A DNA stretch of 64,000 bases from Fodinibius halophilus (GCF_011059105.1 NZ_JAALLS010000002.1:279863-343862); one strand, 5' to 3'. Shown: positions 53,803-63,151, numbered from the stretch's first letter. The notes: generated by a model not told the origin, from the letters alone. Made by a program: numbers and translations.

Positions 53803-54255
53803 ATGCCTGTTGAAGAAGAAAATTTAGATGATGTGATTTCTGACCTGGTTGATGAGGATACCGGGGATGATAATGGTGAGACCGGTATTCAAGGATTACC
53901 TACCCCTGATGATGTGGAATTCTCAGGTCCTCCGGTATCACTGACCGAACGTGCAGCCGAACAGGTGCGTAATATTCGTGAGGATGAAAGCCTGGAAGAT
54001 GATCTTAAGCTGCGTGTTGCAGTAGAAGGAGGGGGTTGCTCAGGACTAAGTTATAAACTCGGTTTTGACCATAAGACTGAAGATGACGAGGTAGTGGTAA
54101 GCCAGGGAATTGAAATTGTGGTAGATCCCAAGCACATGATGTACCTGAAGGGCATATCTGTTGACTACCCCGATGGACTTGATGCACGTGGCTTTACCTT
54201 TGACAACCCCAATGCCTCTGAGACCTGTGGCTGTGGCAGCTCCTTTGCTACCTAG
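53803..54255 (+). CDS. IscA/HesB family iron-sulfur cluster protein
   Basis: A-type carrier that holds or delivers iron or Fe-S clusters. The 150-residue protein has the three family cysteines: Cys79 (GGGCSGLSYKLGFD) and Cys142/Cys144 (ETCGCGSSF). The C-terminal 105 residues match the family. An acidic N-terminal extension of about 40 residues (EEENLDDVISDLVDEDTG) is unusual. No other Isc or Suf gene is nearby. Confidence 0.94.
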   Translation: MPVEEENLDDVISDLVDEDTGDDNGETGIQGLPTPDDVEFSGPPVSLTERAAEQVRNIREDESLEDDLKLRVAVEGGGCSGLSYKLGFDHKTEDDEVVVSQGIEIVVDPKHMMYLKGISVDYPDGLDARGFTFDNPNASETCGCGSSFAT

Positions 54256-54301
54256 CATTGTATAGAGCAGGGTTTAATATTATCAATTCTTGTATTTTGC
54301 T

Positions 54302-54336
54302 GGAGATGGAAAGTTTTTAAAACTTTCCATCTCTCC
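54302..54336. terminator. Hairpin after the IscA-like gene
   Basis: GGAGATGGAAAGTTTT and AAAACTTTCCATCTC form a near-perfect 15-bp stem 46 bp after the gene. Only a weak T-rich tail follows, so it may be a terminator or an mRNA-end stabiliser. Confidence 0.55.
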
Positions 54337-54435
54337 TAAAAATCTTTTAATGGGGGTAAGGTGGTGATTAAAGGAATGTCGAAGGTGGATTTTGAATTTT
54401 GAAAGACAGGATCCAGTATGGATAGATGGCTTATT

Positions 54436-54640
54436 TTATCTCCCCTTGAGGGGAGTACCGCGAAGCGGGCGGGGTGTTTTTGAGTGCAAAGCAACTAAGT
54501 AAGACCAAGGGTTTGGCGACTGAATTGTTACGGTCATTCCTCCTTGGAGAATAGCCTGTCCGCTCACCGGCGGAAGGACAGGATGAATTGAATGATCTCT
54601 TCACATTTCACTTATAGCGCGAGCGTCTCGCTCCTGCTAT
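54436..54640. repeat. ~205-bp repeat, copy 1
   Basis: The first of two direct copies, the other at 56299-56505; about 85-90% identical by eye. It contains three small palindromes: CTCCCC-TT-GAGGGGAG, CCTGTCC / GGACAGG, and GCGAGCG-T-CTCGCTC. No open frame of note. The copies lie on either side of the P1 peptidase gene. The rest of the 54256-54806 gap has the TGTCATTTCGA..GAAATCTC fragment at 54713-54753 and nothing else recognisable. Confidence 0.8.
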
Positions 54641-54806
54641 GTTGACTCACATCTGCGTTACCAGTTCTTTATTTTGGGAAAATTGATAATTTCGAGCAGT
54701 AAATAAGCTACATGTCATTTCGAACCGCTGTAAGCCGGTGAGAAATCTCATCCGCATACCATGCCCACAAAGAAGTGAAGAAGATAATCGATTGGAAACT
54801 CATTCA

Positions 54807-55937
54807 TCACCTTTCATAGCGTTCCATAAGCTTAAGCACCGAATCCACCGGCAGTTCATTAATTGTATGTCCATCACGCCCCGTCATAGTTTGGGCATGG
54901 AACAGGGAGTTAATAATAGCTTCCTCCGTGGCCTCGTTTACAGCCATAAACAGGGGAGACATTCTGTTATTTCTCAGTACACTCTTTTGTTGGACCGCTT
55001 CGGTTGCTCGATAGGGAATGCGATTTTCTTCAGCAGTAGAAAAAGCGATGATATAATCCCCACTGCCATTAGAGGCAATACCTCCCGTTTTGGCCAGGCC
55101 CAGGGCTGCTCGTTTTGCCAACCGCTCGAGGTTTCTGGCATCCAAGGGTGCATCGGTAGCCACGATAATCATACAGGATCCGTCCGGTGATTCATTAAGG
55201 CGATCACTGAGATAGTATTTGTCCAGTTCTTTGCCCACGGGCACGCCCGCAACCTGGAGCACACCTCCAAAGTTAGCTTGCACGAGTACCCCAACGGTAT
55301 ATCCGCCCATCTTTTCAGGAAGCCTGCGCGACGAAGTGCCAATCCCGCCTTTGAAGCCAAAGGCCACTGTACCGGTGCCCGCTCCAACGTTGCCTTGTTC
55401 GACGACACCGTCTTCTGCATTGTTGATGGCTGTGAGTACATCTTTCTTAGTGACATACCGTCCCCGAATATCATTGAGATAGCCATCATTCGTTTCTCCA
55501 ACTACAGGATTAACAGATCGAACATTACGGTTTTCTTCAAAACTGAATGTGTAGTCGATTAAAGCATCGGCAGCGGTTGGTACGCTAAGGGTATTGGTTA
55601 GTATGATGGGCGTTTCAAGGTTGCCAAGCTCCTTAATTTGTGTTGAACCCGCCAGCTTACCGAATCCATTCTCTATATAGACAGCGGCCGGTACTTTCTG
55701 TTGGAAAATGTTTTCCGGATGAGGAAGAACGGCCGTAACGCCGGTACGGATGTGGTTACCTACAATCATAGTTTGGTGCCCAACCTGCACCTCTCCAACA
55801 TCAGTGATACTATTCAGAGGACCCGGTTCCAGTACGCCGATCTCAATTCCATACTGCCGTATATTTTGGTCTTGAGCAGAAACATTCGTTGTGCTGCATA
55901 AAATTATAAGGAATGCAATGAAATGTATGGTTTTCAT
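54807..55937 (-). CDS. P1 family (DmpA-like) peptidase
   Basis: 376 residues with a signal peptide (MKTIHFIAFLIILCSTTNVS, then AQ), so exported. Members are Ntn-fold aminopeptidases that self-cleave before a serine. Here the predicted site is Gly253-Ser254 in SPDGSCMIIVATDAPL, and NTLSVPTAADALIDY and GNVGAGTGTVAFGFKGGIG also match the family. DmpA-type enzymes release D- or L-amino acids or beta-amino acids from peptides. The gene is alone between two direct copies of a ~205-bp repeat. Confidence 0.94.
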   Translation of the reverse strand: MKTIHFIAFLIILCSTTNVSAQDQNIRQYGIEIGVLEPGPLNSITDVGEVQVGHQTMIVGNHIRTGVTAVLPHPENIFQQKVPAAVYIENGFGKLAGSTQIKELGNLETPIILTNTLSVPTAADALIDYTFSFEENRNVRSVNPVVGETNDGYLNDIRGRYVTKKDVLTAINNAEDGVVEQGNVGAGTGTVAFGFKGGIGTSSRRLPEKMGGYTVGVLVQANFGGVLQVAGVPVGKELDKYYLSDRLNESPDGSCMIIVATDAPLDARNLERLAKRAALGLAKTGGIASNGSGDYIIAFSTAEENRIPYRATEAVQQKSVLRNNRMSPLFMAVNEATEEAIINSLFHAQTMTGRDGHTINELPVDSVLKLMERYER

Positions 55938-56298
55938 AAGGATATGTTTTTTATGCCTGCAATTCGCCTACGGTTAATGAGCCTGTAAGCCAGAGTATCG
56001 ATTTTTTCAAAGAGATCCCAATAAGACTACTTAAAAGCGCAATGGTTAATTGAAATGGAATGGGTTGCTATATCAGATGTTTTTATAAGGTCCTAATAGT
56101 TGTGAAATAAAAATCAAGCTGCTTTAAAAACCTTTTAAAGGTAGTTTTCTGGGATAGGTTAAAGTGCAAAAAAAGTCCTTGTTGTGGCACTATCGGAGAG
56201 AGGCCGGGAGTGTAAATTGAAGGAGGTGCAGCTATGTGCCTCGAAGTTTTAACGTAGTGGCAGAGGATGGCCAGTATAGTATAAAAATGAGCAATGGA
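55938..56298. other. Non-coding gap upstream of the P1 peptidase gene
   Basis: No gene is recognisable. The end of it (56258-56298) has some similarity to the stretch before copy 1 of the ~205-bp repeat (GGATCCAGTATGGATAG vs GGCCAGTATAGTATA), so the repeat may have been longer. It may contain the P1 peptidase promoter; no clear -7 element was found. Confidence 0.35.
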
Positions 56299-56505
56299 TT
56301 ATCTCCCCTTGAGGGGAGTACCGCGTAGCGGGAGGGGTGTTCTTTTGAGTGAAAAGCAACTAAGTAAGACCAGGGGTTTCGTGACTGAAATGTTACGGTC
56401 ATTCCTCCTTGGAGAATAGCCTGTCCGCTCACCAGTGAAAGGACAGGAGGAATTGACTGGTCACTTCACATTTCATTTATAGCACGAGCGGGACGCTCGC
56501 GCTAT
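56299..56505. repeat. ~205-bp repeat, copy 2
   Basis: Second copy of the unit at 54436-54640, same orientation; shared long words include CTCACC flanks, CCTGTCCGCTCACC, TTACGGTCATTCCTCCTTGG, and AGAATAGCCTGTCC. The small palindromes differ in detail but keep pairing (compensating changes in the GCGAGCGGGACGCTCGC part), so the structure seems maintained. Confidence 0.8.
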
Positions 56506-56613
56506 TTAACGATTGAATGTCTCTGACGGTTGACGCTATCTCTTTTCAGCTTTGAAAAGGTCAGAATTAGTAAGCAGCTTCCAGTATCTGGTAGCCAGTC
56601 CGGTATTGGGGGA

Positions 56614-57873
56614 TCAATCCTTTTCGGTGAAACGGTCGGTGATGAGGCGTACGCCTCTTTTGAAGGTAAAATAATGCCACATCCATTCTGCAAATACACG
56701 GAACCGACTCCGGAAGCCGATGAGAAACAAAATGTGAACGATCGACCACAGTATCCACGCAAAGAAACCGCTGAACTTAAAGCCGCGAATATCGGCAATA
56801 GCTTTGGCACGGCCGATGGTTGCCATCGTACCTTTGTCGGTATAGTAGAAGGGCGTTCGCTGCTCGCCGGAAATTTCTCCCTTGATAAGCTTGCCAATAT
56901 ATTTTCCCTGCTGCATGGCAACCGGCGCCAGGGCAGGTAATGGATTGCCGTCTTCATCTTTTTTATGGGCCGCATCACCAATCACAAAAATATTTTCATC
57001 ATCCGGAATAGAAAGGTCGTCCGTTACTTTAACCCGGCCCGTTCGGTCCTGATCGGTATCCAGTGCAGACAACAGAGGAGAAGCAGCAACACCGGCAGCC
57101 CATATGATATTGGGCGTTTTAATAGCTCCCTCAGAGAAAGCTACTTCATCTTCACTGATATCAGTCACCGGTGTATCGGTGAGTACGCGCACGCCCATAT
57201 CTTCGAGCGTCTGCTGCGCCTTTTCGGCAAGAGATTCGGGATAGCCGTTAAGAATACGGGGAGCGGCCTCAACCAGGAAAATACGCGTTTCATTTTTGCT
57301 GAACGTACTGTAGTCGCGCATCATGTTGCGCTTGGCAATTTCGCCGATGGCCCCGGCCATCTCCACGCCCGTAGGTCCGCCGCCGATAATAACGTACGTC
57401 AGATAAGGCTCTCGGAGCTTGGGATCGTCGAGCTGCTCGGCCTGTTCCAGGGAGAGTAAAATTCGTTCCCGTACCTGCAGGGCATCACCAATAGATTTGA
57501 GGCCCGGGGCATGTTTTTCCCAATCCTCATTGTCAAAATAGTTGTACTGGGCACCGGGGGCTAAAACAAGATAGTCGAAGCTGATTTTTCTGCCCTCTTC
57601 CAGCTCTACATAGCGTTCCTTTTTGTTGATGTTGATGACGTTGCCAAGCAGTACCTTCATGCCCTTATGTTCTCCCAGGATAGCCCTAATGGGTACGGCA
57701 ATATCGCCGGGAGAGAGGGCGGCTGTTGCAACTTGATATAGCAGGGGTTGGAAAAGGTGGTGGTTCGACTTGTCGATAAGTGTTACATCAACATCTGCTT
57801 TTTTGAGCTGTTTGGCCGCCATGATGCCGCCAAATCCGCCTCCCACAATGACCACATGCTTGCGCTCTGCCAT
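56614..57873 (-). CDS. ndh: NADH dehydrogenase, type II (NDH-2)
   Basis: Membrane-bound flavoprotein that passes electrons from NADH to quinone without pumping protons. The 419 residues have the FAD site IVGGGFGGIMAAKQL, the NADH site VIIGGGPTGVEMAGAIG, GDAAHKKDEDGNPLPALAPV, and a C-terminal amphipathic/hydrophobic anchor (FFAWILWSIVHILFLIGF). It lies 18 bp downstream of hslO on the same strand. Confidence 0.94.
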   Translation of the reverse strand: MAERKHVVIVGGGFGGIMAAKQLKKADVDVTLIDKSNHHLFQPLLYQVATAALSPGDIAVPIRAILGEHKGMKVLLGNVININKKERYVELEEGRKISFDYLVLAPGAQYNYFDNEDWEKHAPGLKSIGDALQVRERILLSLEQAEQLDDPKLREPYLTYVIIGGGPTGVEMAGAIGEIAKRNMMRDYSTFSKNETRIFLVEAAPRILNGYPESLAEKAQQTLEDMGVRVLTDTPVTDISEDEVAFSEGAIKTPNIIWAAGVAASPLLSALDTDQDRTGRVKVTDDLSIPDDENIFVIGDAAHKKDEDGNPLPALAPVAMQQGKYIGKLIKGEISGEQRTPFYYTDKGTMATIGRAKAIADIRGFKFSGFFAWILWSIVHILFLIGFRSRFRVFAEWMWHYFTFKRGVRLITDRFTEKD

Positions 57874-57891
57874 AAAAAGTAAAGTATCTAC

Positions 57892-58797
57892 TTAATTCAT
57901 TTTAGCCTTTGTTTCCATCAACAGTTTTTCAATCTCTTCCTGAGTGATATTATACTGCTCATTACAGTAATGGCATACCAGTTCCTGCCCTTCGTCACTA
58001 ATCTCTTTAAGATCTTCGTAACCGAGCATGGCCAGGGCATTGATAAATCGTTCTCGGGTGCATCGGCAGAAAAAGTCTACGGGCTGACGATCCAGCTCTT
58101 TGACTTCGATGGGATCCATCGCCATCTCCATAATATCATCAATATAGTTACCCTCGGCCAGCAGAGTATCGATAGATTCAAACTCCAGCATCTTTTCCTG
58201 CAGCTCTTCGATAGTTCCTTCAGGAGCATCGGGCATGCGCTGGATGATAAGTCCGCCGGCTTCGTTTACTTTGCCTTCGTCGGTCATTCCCACATCAAGT
58301 AGTACTGCTGAGGGAATCTGTTCCGACTGAACCATATAGTAGGCCAGGTCGTCAGTGACGTTCCCGCTGATCAGTTCAATGCTGCTTGTTCGAGGTTCGG
58401 CTTCGTTATAAAGTATTTTGCTGAAGGTCAGTACCCCAACACCGAGAGCATCACTGATATCTACATCCTCTCTGCTGTAGTCGAGCTCAACGTGTGGGTT
58501 TTGAACATAGCCGCGAACTTCGCCTACGCGATTGGCTTCGGCGGCCAGCAGGCCCACAGGCCCTTTACCCTCAATACGCATCTTAACGCGCTCTTCGCCC
58601 TTCAGCTCCGAGGCCATAAGCGCGGTTGCTGTAAGGGCACGCCCCAGCAGAACCGTATTGAGAAGGGAGAGATTGTGCTTCTTTTGAGCAGTTTTGACAA
58701 CATCTGTTGTCTTAACCACCGAAATTTTAAGATGTCCGTTTTTACTAATGCCTTTAATAAGGCGGTCTTTGGTAATAAAATCGTCTTTGGAAATCAT
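57892..58797 (-). CDS. hslO: Redox-regulated chaperone Hsp33
   Basis: Hsp33 is activated by oxidation when its zinc is lost, and then prevents protein aggregation. The 301-residue protein has the four zinc cysteines at the C-terminus: Cys244 and Cys246 (FFCRCTRER), and Cys275 and Cys278 (LVCHYCNEQY). EGKGPVGLLAAEAN and GVGVLTFSKIL fit the core domain. It precedes ndh (18 bp). Confidence 0.96.
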   Translation of the reverse strand: MISKDDFITKDRLIKGISKNGHLKISVVKTTDVVKTAQKKHNLSLLNTVLLGRALTATALMASELKGEERVKMRIEGKGPVGLLAAEANRVGEVRGYVQNPHVELDYSREDVDISDALGVGVLTFSKILYNEAEPRTSSIELISGNVTDDLAYYMVQSEQIPSAVLLDVGMTDEGKVNEAGGLIIQRMPDAPEGTIEELQEKMLEFESIDTLLAEGNYIDDIMEMAMDPIEVKELDRQPVDFFCRCTRERFINALAMLGYEDLKEISDEGQELVCHYCNEQYNITQEEIEKLLMETKAKMN

Positions 58798-58835
58798 AGG
58801 GGGATAAATATCTCGCTTTCAATGGGTATGTGCAA

Positions 58836-58871
58836 CAAAAAAGGCGACCCAAAAATTTGGGTCGCCCTAAA
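58836..58871 (-). terminator. Terminator of the leucine-type dehydrogenase gene
   Basis: Read on minus, AGGGCGACCC and GGGTCGCC form a strong stem followed by TTTTTTGTT. It lies 22 bp after the dehydrogenase stop. Confidence 0.85.
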
Positions 58872-58892
58872 AAATATTACCGGTAGAATATA

Positions 58893-60062
58893 CTACACAT
58901 TATTCTTGTAGAGTTCTCCGATATGGCCCGAAAATTTACTGTCGGATGTATAGATATTGTGGATCTGTCCGACATTTGCAATGCGTTTTTCAGCCAGGAT
59001 ATTTGACGCTACAAAAGTAGGAGTGTTGTTATCCTCGGAGTAGTTGAGGATATCTAAAATAGTATCATAAATTTTAGATGCCTGCTTGTGAGCTCGCTCT
59101 TCGTTATAGCCTTCCAGCTCGCTGGCTACATTGATAAGTCCACCGGCATTGATGACATAGTCGGGAGCATAAAGAATATCATTATCGAGCAGCATCCGGC
59201 CGTGCTTATCCTCATTATCAAGTACATTATTAGCTGCACCGGCAATAATATCACACTTAAACTGATCCATTGTGTCATCATTAACTACTCCGCCCAGTGC
59301 ACAGGGGCTAAAGATGTCAACATCCAGTCCGTAGATCTCATCAGGGTCTACCACTTTGGCACCGGTCTCTTCGGCAACAGCATTGACCTTATCCTCATAA
59401 ATATCACAGATAAAAAGTTCTGCATCTTCTTTGCTGAGGAATTTAGCAAGGTGAGAACTTACGTGACCTGCTCCCTGTATAGCAATACGTTTGCCTTCCA
59501 GCGAGTCGGAGCCGTATGCCTTTTTAGCGCTGGCTTTCATCCCCTGATACACCCCATACGCCGTTACAGGGGAAGGATCGCCGCTTCCGCCAATCGATTT
59601 TGGGAGGCCGGATACATATTTAGTCTCCATGCGCACCCACTCCATATTTTGCACGTTGATACCAACATCTTCGGCCGTGATATAGCGTCCGCCGAGACTG
59701 TCAACATAACGACCGAAAGCGCGAAAGAGGCTTTCATTTTTCTCTTTGCGGGGATCTCCGATGATAACTGCTTTTCCGCCGCCGAGATTTAATCCCGAAA
59801 TAGCAGCTTTGTACGTCATCCCGCGAGAGAGACGAAGCACATCGCGGATCGCTTCCTGCTCATTATTATAGGGCCACATGCGAACGCCGCCGAGTGCAGG
59901 CCCAAGTGTGGTATCATGAACGGCAATAATAGCTTTGAGCCCTAAACTGGGTTCCGAGCACACAACAATCTGTTCGTGTTCATAATCTTGCAGCTTGCCA
60001 AAGAGTGGAAAATTTTCACTAATATCGGCATCTGTTTCGTTAGCTGTCATAGTAGATTGCAT
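58893..60062 (-). CDS. Leucine/valine dehydrogenase (Glu/Leu/Phe/Val family)
   Basis: NAD-dependent oxidative deamination of branched-chain amino acids. From ATG 60062 (MQSTMTANETDADI) it has 389 residues; a further ATG at 60098 would add 12. The core has the substrate lysine in GLNLGGGKAVIIGD, PALGGVRMWPYNNEQEA, the NAD-binding IQGAGHVSSHLAKFLSKE, and FSPCALGGVVNDDTMDQ. Leucine dehydrogenases are about 350-365 residues; the extra is an acidic N-terminal leader. Valine or phenylalanine preference cannot be told. Confidence 0.93.
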   Translation of the reverse strand: MQSTMTANETDADISENFPLFGKLQDYEHEQIVVCSEPSLGLKAIIAVHDTTLGPALGGVRMWPYNNEQEAIRDVLRLSRGMTYKAAISGLNLGGGKAVIIGDPRKEKNESLFRAFGRYVDSLGGRYITAEDVGINVQNMEWVRMETKYVSGLPKSIGGSGDPSPVTAYGVYQGMKASAKKAYGSDSLEGKRIAIQGAGHVSSHLAKFLSKEDAELFICDIYEDKVNAVAEETGAKVVDPDEIYGLDVDIFSPCALGGVVNDDTMDQFKCDIIAGAANNVLDNEDKHGRMLLDNDILYAPDYVINAGGLINVASELEGYNEERAHKQASKIYDTILDILNYSEDNNTPTFVASNILAEKRIANVGQIHNIYTSDSKFSGHIGELYKNNV

Positions 60063-60098
60063 AGTAAATGGGGTTAAATCATTAACACTTTTATTCAA

Positions 60099-60448
60099 AC
60101 GCTAAGGCAGTATTATAGCTGTAGTCGGCAGCTGACCCTTAATACGTTAGCCGGTAACAATAATTGCAAATTAGGACAAAAAAATTTCACCGGCATGAAA
60201 AAACTTTCATTAAGCAAAGTATCCAAAGGTAAAAAAAGAACGGCAGAATTGGTAGTTCGTTGTGCTTATTAAAAAGTGTTGTGAATTGGAAAGATTCCGG
60301 AAATAAGTGAGACCGAATGATGAATTTTGTTCGTGAAATTGTATTTTAATACTGATGGAATTAATAACGCTGCTACAGGCAGTTGTATAGCTGTTCGGTT
60401 TGACCGCCGGGAGTCTATTTATGACAAAAAAGAAAAAAACAGATAATT
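60099..60448. other. Divergent intergenic region, dehydrogenase / recJ
   Basis: No gene is recognised. It must contain promoters for the divergent dehydrogenase and recJ genes. A near-consensus minus -7 (TAATTTGC) occurs, but the fit is too poor to claim. Confidence 0.4.
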
Positions 60449-62161
60449 ATGTCTTTTCGCTGGGTATATGCAGAGCCAGAACAGGAAGAGACTGTATCAA
60501 CCTTACAAGAACAGCTGGGCGTTTCCGAAAAAATAGCCCACCTGTTGGCGTTACGTGGTATAGACTCTTATGACAAAGCAAAATCATTTTTTCGTCCCGA
60601 GCTAGCAAAAATTCATGATCCCTTTTTGATGAAGGATATGGATAAGGCCACCGAACGACTGGCCAAAGCTATCCGCGAGGGACAAAAGATTTTGGTATAC
60701 GGAGATTACGATGTTGACGGGACCACCTCAACATCTATTCTCTTCATCTTTTTAAAGAGATTCGGAGTGGATGTCGATTTCTATATCCCCCATCGCTTTA
60801 AAGAAGGCTATGGGATTAACCAGGAGGGAATTGACTATGCTATTGAAATTGATGCCGACCTTATTGTGTCGGTAGATTGCGGTATCACCGCTGTCGAAGA
60901 AACAGAGCAGGCCAAAGAGCACGGAATCGATGTCATTATATGCGACCATCATAATGTGGGCGATCGTATCCCCGATGCGGTAGCTGTTCTCGATCCCAAG
61001 CGTAAAGATTGCAACTACCCCTTCGACGGACTTTCGGGGGCGGGTGTAGGCTTTAAGCTTATTCAGGGCACCATCAAAAAGCTGGGCCTTAGCGAAGATA
61101 TGGCTTTTGAGCTGCTGGACCTGGTGGCGATTTCCATTGCTTCGGATATTGTGCCCATCCAGGATGAAAACCGAATCCTTATGGCCGAGGGGCTCAAGCA
61201 GATTAACAGCGATCCGCGGGTGGGCGTCAAGGCCCTGCTCGATCTTATTAATCTGGATATCGGATCTATCAGTACTTCTAATATCGTCTTTTCTATCGGC
61301 CCCCGGATCAATGCGGCGGGACGTATGGGCGATGCTACCAAAGCAGTATTGCTGCTTATTTCTGAGACTCGCACGGAGGCACGGTCGCGGGCGAACGAGC
61401 TGGAAAGTATTAATGTGGCTCGCCGCGACAAAGACAGCAAGACGATGGAAGAGGCCCAGGCTATTGTTGACCAGGATTATAACCTGGACAAAGTTTCGTC
61501 GATGGTGCTGCACCAGCCCGACTGGCACCTGGGCGTGATCGGGATCGTAGCTTCCCGGCTTGTTGATACCTATGGTCGTCCCGCGGTAATGCTGAGTACG
61601 GTAGACGGTAAAATTAAGGGCTCGGCCCGCAGTATTGATGGCTTTAATATCTACGAAGCGTTCAAAAAATGTGAAGACCTGCTCGAACAGTTTGGCGGAC
61701 ACGAATATGCCGCAGGACTGACGATTCGCGAAGAAAACCTGAAGGAGTTCCGTCGCCGTATCGATGAAATTGCGGCCGATAATCTGTCGGACCAGGATTT
61801 CATTCCCGAACTTAAAATAGATTGTGACCTGGACCTCAGCGAGGTTGATATGGGATTCTGGAAACTGCTGAGCCAGTTCGAGCCTTTTGGCCCCGGCAAC
61901 CTGCGGCCCATTTTTGTGAGCCGCGATGTGGATGTTGAGGGTGTTCCTACGGTTGTAGGCAAGGGGCACCTGAAGATGAAGGTCTCACAGAACGGCTCCG
62001 GTGCTTTTGATGTGATCGGCTTTAATATGCATGATTGCCTGCCCAAAGTTCGGAGCAGCGACGACAAAAAGCTGGATATTGCCTACTCGCTGGAAGAGAA
62101 CCACTGGAACGGACGCCGGACCCTGCAGGTGCGACTGCGGGATGTGAAAATAAGGGACTAA
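60449..62161 (+). CDS. recJ: Single-stranded-DNA-specific exonuclease RecJ
   Basis: RecJ degrades single-stranded DNA 5' to 3' in recombination and repair. The 570-residue sequence has the DHH motifs VYGDYDVDGTTS (about 83-94), VDCGITA, and CDHHNVGD (Asp166, His167, His168), with the DHHA1 and OB-type domains behind (KGSARSIDGFNIYEA, then FGGHEYAAGLTI). Length is typical. Followed by tRNA-Phe 77 bp later. Confidence 0.97.
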   Translation: MSFRWVYAEPEQEETVSTLQEQLGVSEKIAHLLALRGIDSYDKAKSFFRPELAKIHDPFLMKDMDKATERLAKAIREGQKILVYGDYDVDGTTSTSILFIFLKRFGVDVDFYIPHRFKEGYGINQEGIDYAIEIDADLIVSVDCGITAVEETEQAKEHGIDVIICDHHNVGDRIPDAVAVLDPKRKDCNYPFDGLSGAGVGFKLIQGTIKKLGLSEDMAFELLDLVAISIASDIVPIQDENRILMAEGLKQINSDPRVGVKALLDLINLDIGSISTSNIVFSIGPRINAAGRMGDATKAVLLLISETRTEARSRANELESINVARRDKDSKTMEEAQAIVDQDYNLDKVSSMVLHQPDWHLGVIGIVASRLVDTYGRPAVMLSTVDGKIKGSARSIDGFNIYEAFKKCEDLLEQFGGHEYAAGLTIREENLKEFRRRIDEIAADNLSDQDFIPELKIDCDLDLSEVDMGFWKLLSQFEPFGPGNLRPIFVSRDVDVEGVPTVVGKGHLKMKVSQNGSGAFDVIGFNMHDCLPKVRSSDDKKLDIAYSLEENHWNGRRTLQVRLRDVKIRD

Positions 62162-62188
62162 GAAATTCCAAAAAATCCGGTTTTCTGC

Positions 62189-62219
62189 TTTGGATAAAGT
62201 GGAAAAGGTTTTATATTTG
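62189..62219 (+). promoter_or_regulatory. Bacteroidota-type promoter of tRNA-Phe
   Basis: TTTG (62189-62192) and TATATTTG (62212-62219) are 19 bp apart, a perfect fit to TTTG-N19-21-TAnnTTTG. The tRNA begins 18 bp after the -7 box, which leaves room for a short leader. Confidence 0.75.
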
Positions 62220-62237
62220 GCAACTCTTATTGCACTC

Positions 62238-62310
62238 GGGACTGTAGCTCAGTCGGTAGAGCACGCGACTGAAAATCGCGGTGTCGCCGGTTCGATTCCG
62301 GCCGGTCCCA
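62238..62310 (+). tRNA. tRNA-Phe (GAA)
   Basis: The 73-nt cloverleaf has acceptor GGGACTG / CGGTCCC, D-arm GCTC..GAGC, anticodon stem CGCGA/TCGCG with loop CTGAAAA and anticodon GAA, and T-arm GCCGG-TTCGATT-CCGGC. The discriminator is A. CCA is not encoded. Clear terminator follows. Confidence 0.98.
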
Positions 62311-62313
62311 CGC

Positions 62314-62351
62314 AAAGCCCTGTAACTCCTTGAGTTGCAGGGCTTTTTTAT
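62314..62351 (+). terminator. Terminator of tRNA-Phe
   Basis: AAAGCCCTGTAACTC and GAGTTGCAGGGCTTT form a long stem with a 4-nt loop and a T-run. Confidence 0.9.
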
Positions 62352-62689
62352 TTTGGGGATGGTTTTAATAAACAGCTATGCAGGTAGTATTGGTTGTTAG
62401 TATCGTTCTAACTCTTCCTATATCTCTTCTCTTTTCCTCAATCTATTGAGTGTTTTTAGTTGTGTCCCGCCTATTTATGTGCGAGAAGTTTGTATCATCT
62501 CAAATGGAATCACCCTGATGGGTGTTACAGATATGTTTTATGACCATTTCCTGGAGTTGATAACGTAGGTTTGCTATGCAGGTGTCAACTAATGCCTTCA
62601 AAACTTATTAGACGGGTTATCTGAATTGCTTTGACAATTATCTCTCAGATTGGACAGGATGAGGGGATTAGTATACTTAATAATTGATA
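62352..62689. other. Gap between tRNA-Phe and the HEPN-like gene
   Basis: No gene is visible in about 340 bp. An 11-bp direct repeat GCTATGCAGGT occurs at 62375 and 62573. There is no copy of the tRNA 3' end, so the site does not show an integration scar. Confidence 0.4.
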
Positions 62690-63151
62690 TTACTTCTCTT
62701 CAAACTCAAATTCTTGTTGGATGGGCATCAAGCTATTATATCCCTGGCTTTTCATGTATCCATCAATAGATTTTATAGCTCTTTCGCATTTGTAAAATCT
62801 ACTCTTTAAATAGTTAGTTCTATTTTTAGGATCAATAAACCCGGTATATCTGGCATCTTGGGCTGCATTGTAAAGTACGTTGTAAGAATTGTAGCAGTGA
62901 CGTTTGACAGGATACTTTGATTGTCTTCCTTGAGGATTGATAGCTTTCCGTAGGGCAGCATGGGAAGGGGAAACTTCAATTTCATTTTCTGCCATTAAAG
63001 CCCTTAGTAAATGCGTAGCAGTATAGAACAAGACAGTGATTTTCCAATCATAAAAGGCTTTTGGGAGTTTAGAATGGACCTCACAAAAGAATTTATAATT
63101 ATGGATCGCTTGATTATAATGCTTTTGTACTTCGTCGGCCGACTTATCCAA
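62690..63151 (-). CDS. HEPN-like protein (second gene of an accessory pair)
   Basis: 153 residues, largely helical. KAFYDWKITVLFYTATHLLR (31-50) matches the DW-xxx-LFYxAxH signature of a HEPN family, and later NAAQDARYTGF (95-105) fits the typical 'S..aRY' end. The canonical HEPN RNase motif (R-x4-6-H) is not evident, so catalysis is uncertain. The start is TTG (63151), read within the last codons of the upstream gene (8-bp overlap); there is no nearby in-frame ATG, so translational coupling is likely. HEPN proteins act as toxins, RNases or scaffolds in defence and stress systems. Confidence 0.7.
   Translation of the reverse strand: MDKSADEVQKHYNQAIHNYKFFCEVHSKLPKAFYDWKITVLFYTATHLLRALMAENEIEVSPSHAALRKAINPQGRQSKYPVKRHCYNSYNVLYNAAQDARYTGFIDPKNRTNYLKSRFYKCERAIKSIDGYMKSQGYNSLMPIQQEFEFEEK

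Noticed and set aside
54738..55190. 150-residue plus open frame over the 3' end of the P1 peptidase gene
   Set aside because: Mostly antisense to the peptidase; the remaining N-terminal part lies in repeat text.
60752..61969. A 405-residue open frame on minus opposite recJ
   Set aside because: Antisense shadow of RecJ, whose DHH motifs are in the plus frame.
62375..62583. 11-bp direct repeat GCTATGCAGGT after tRNA-Phe as integration ends
   Set aside because: It does not copy the tRNA 3' end, and there is no integrase in the window.
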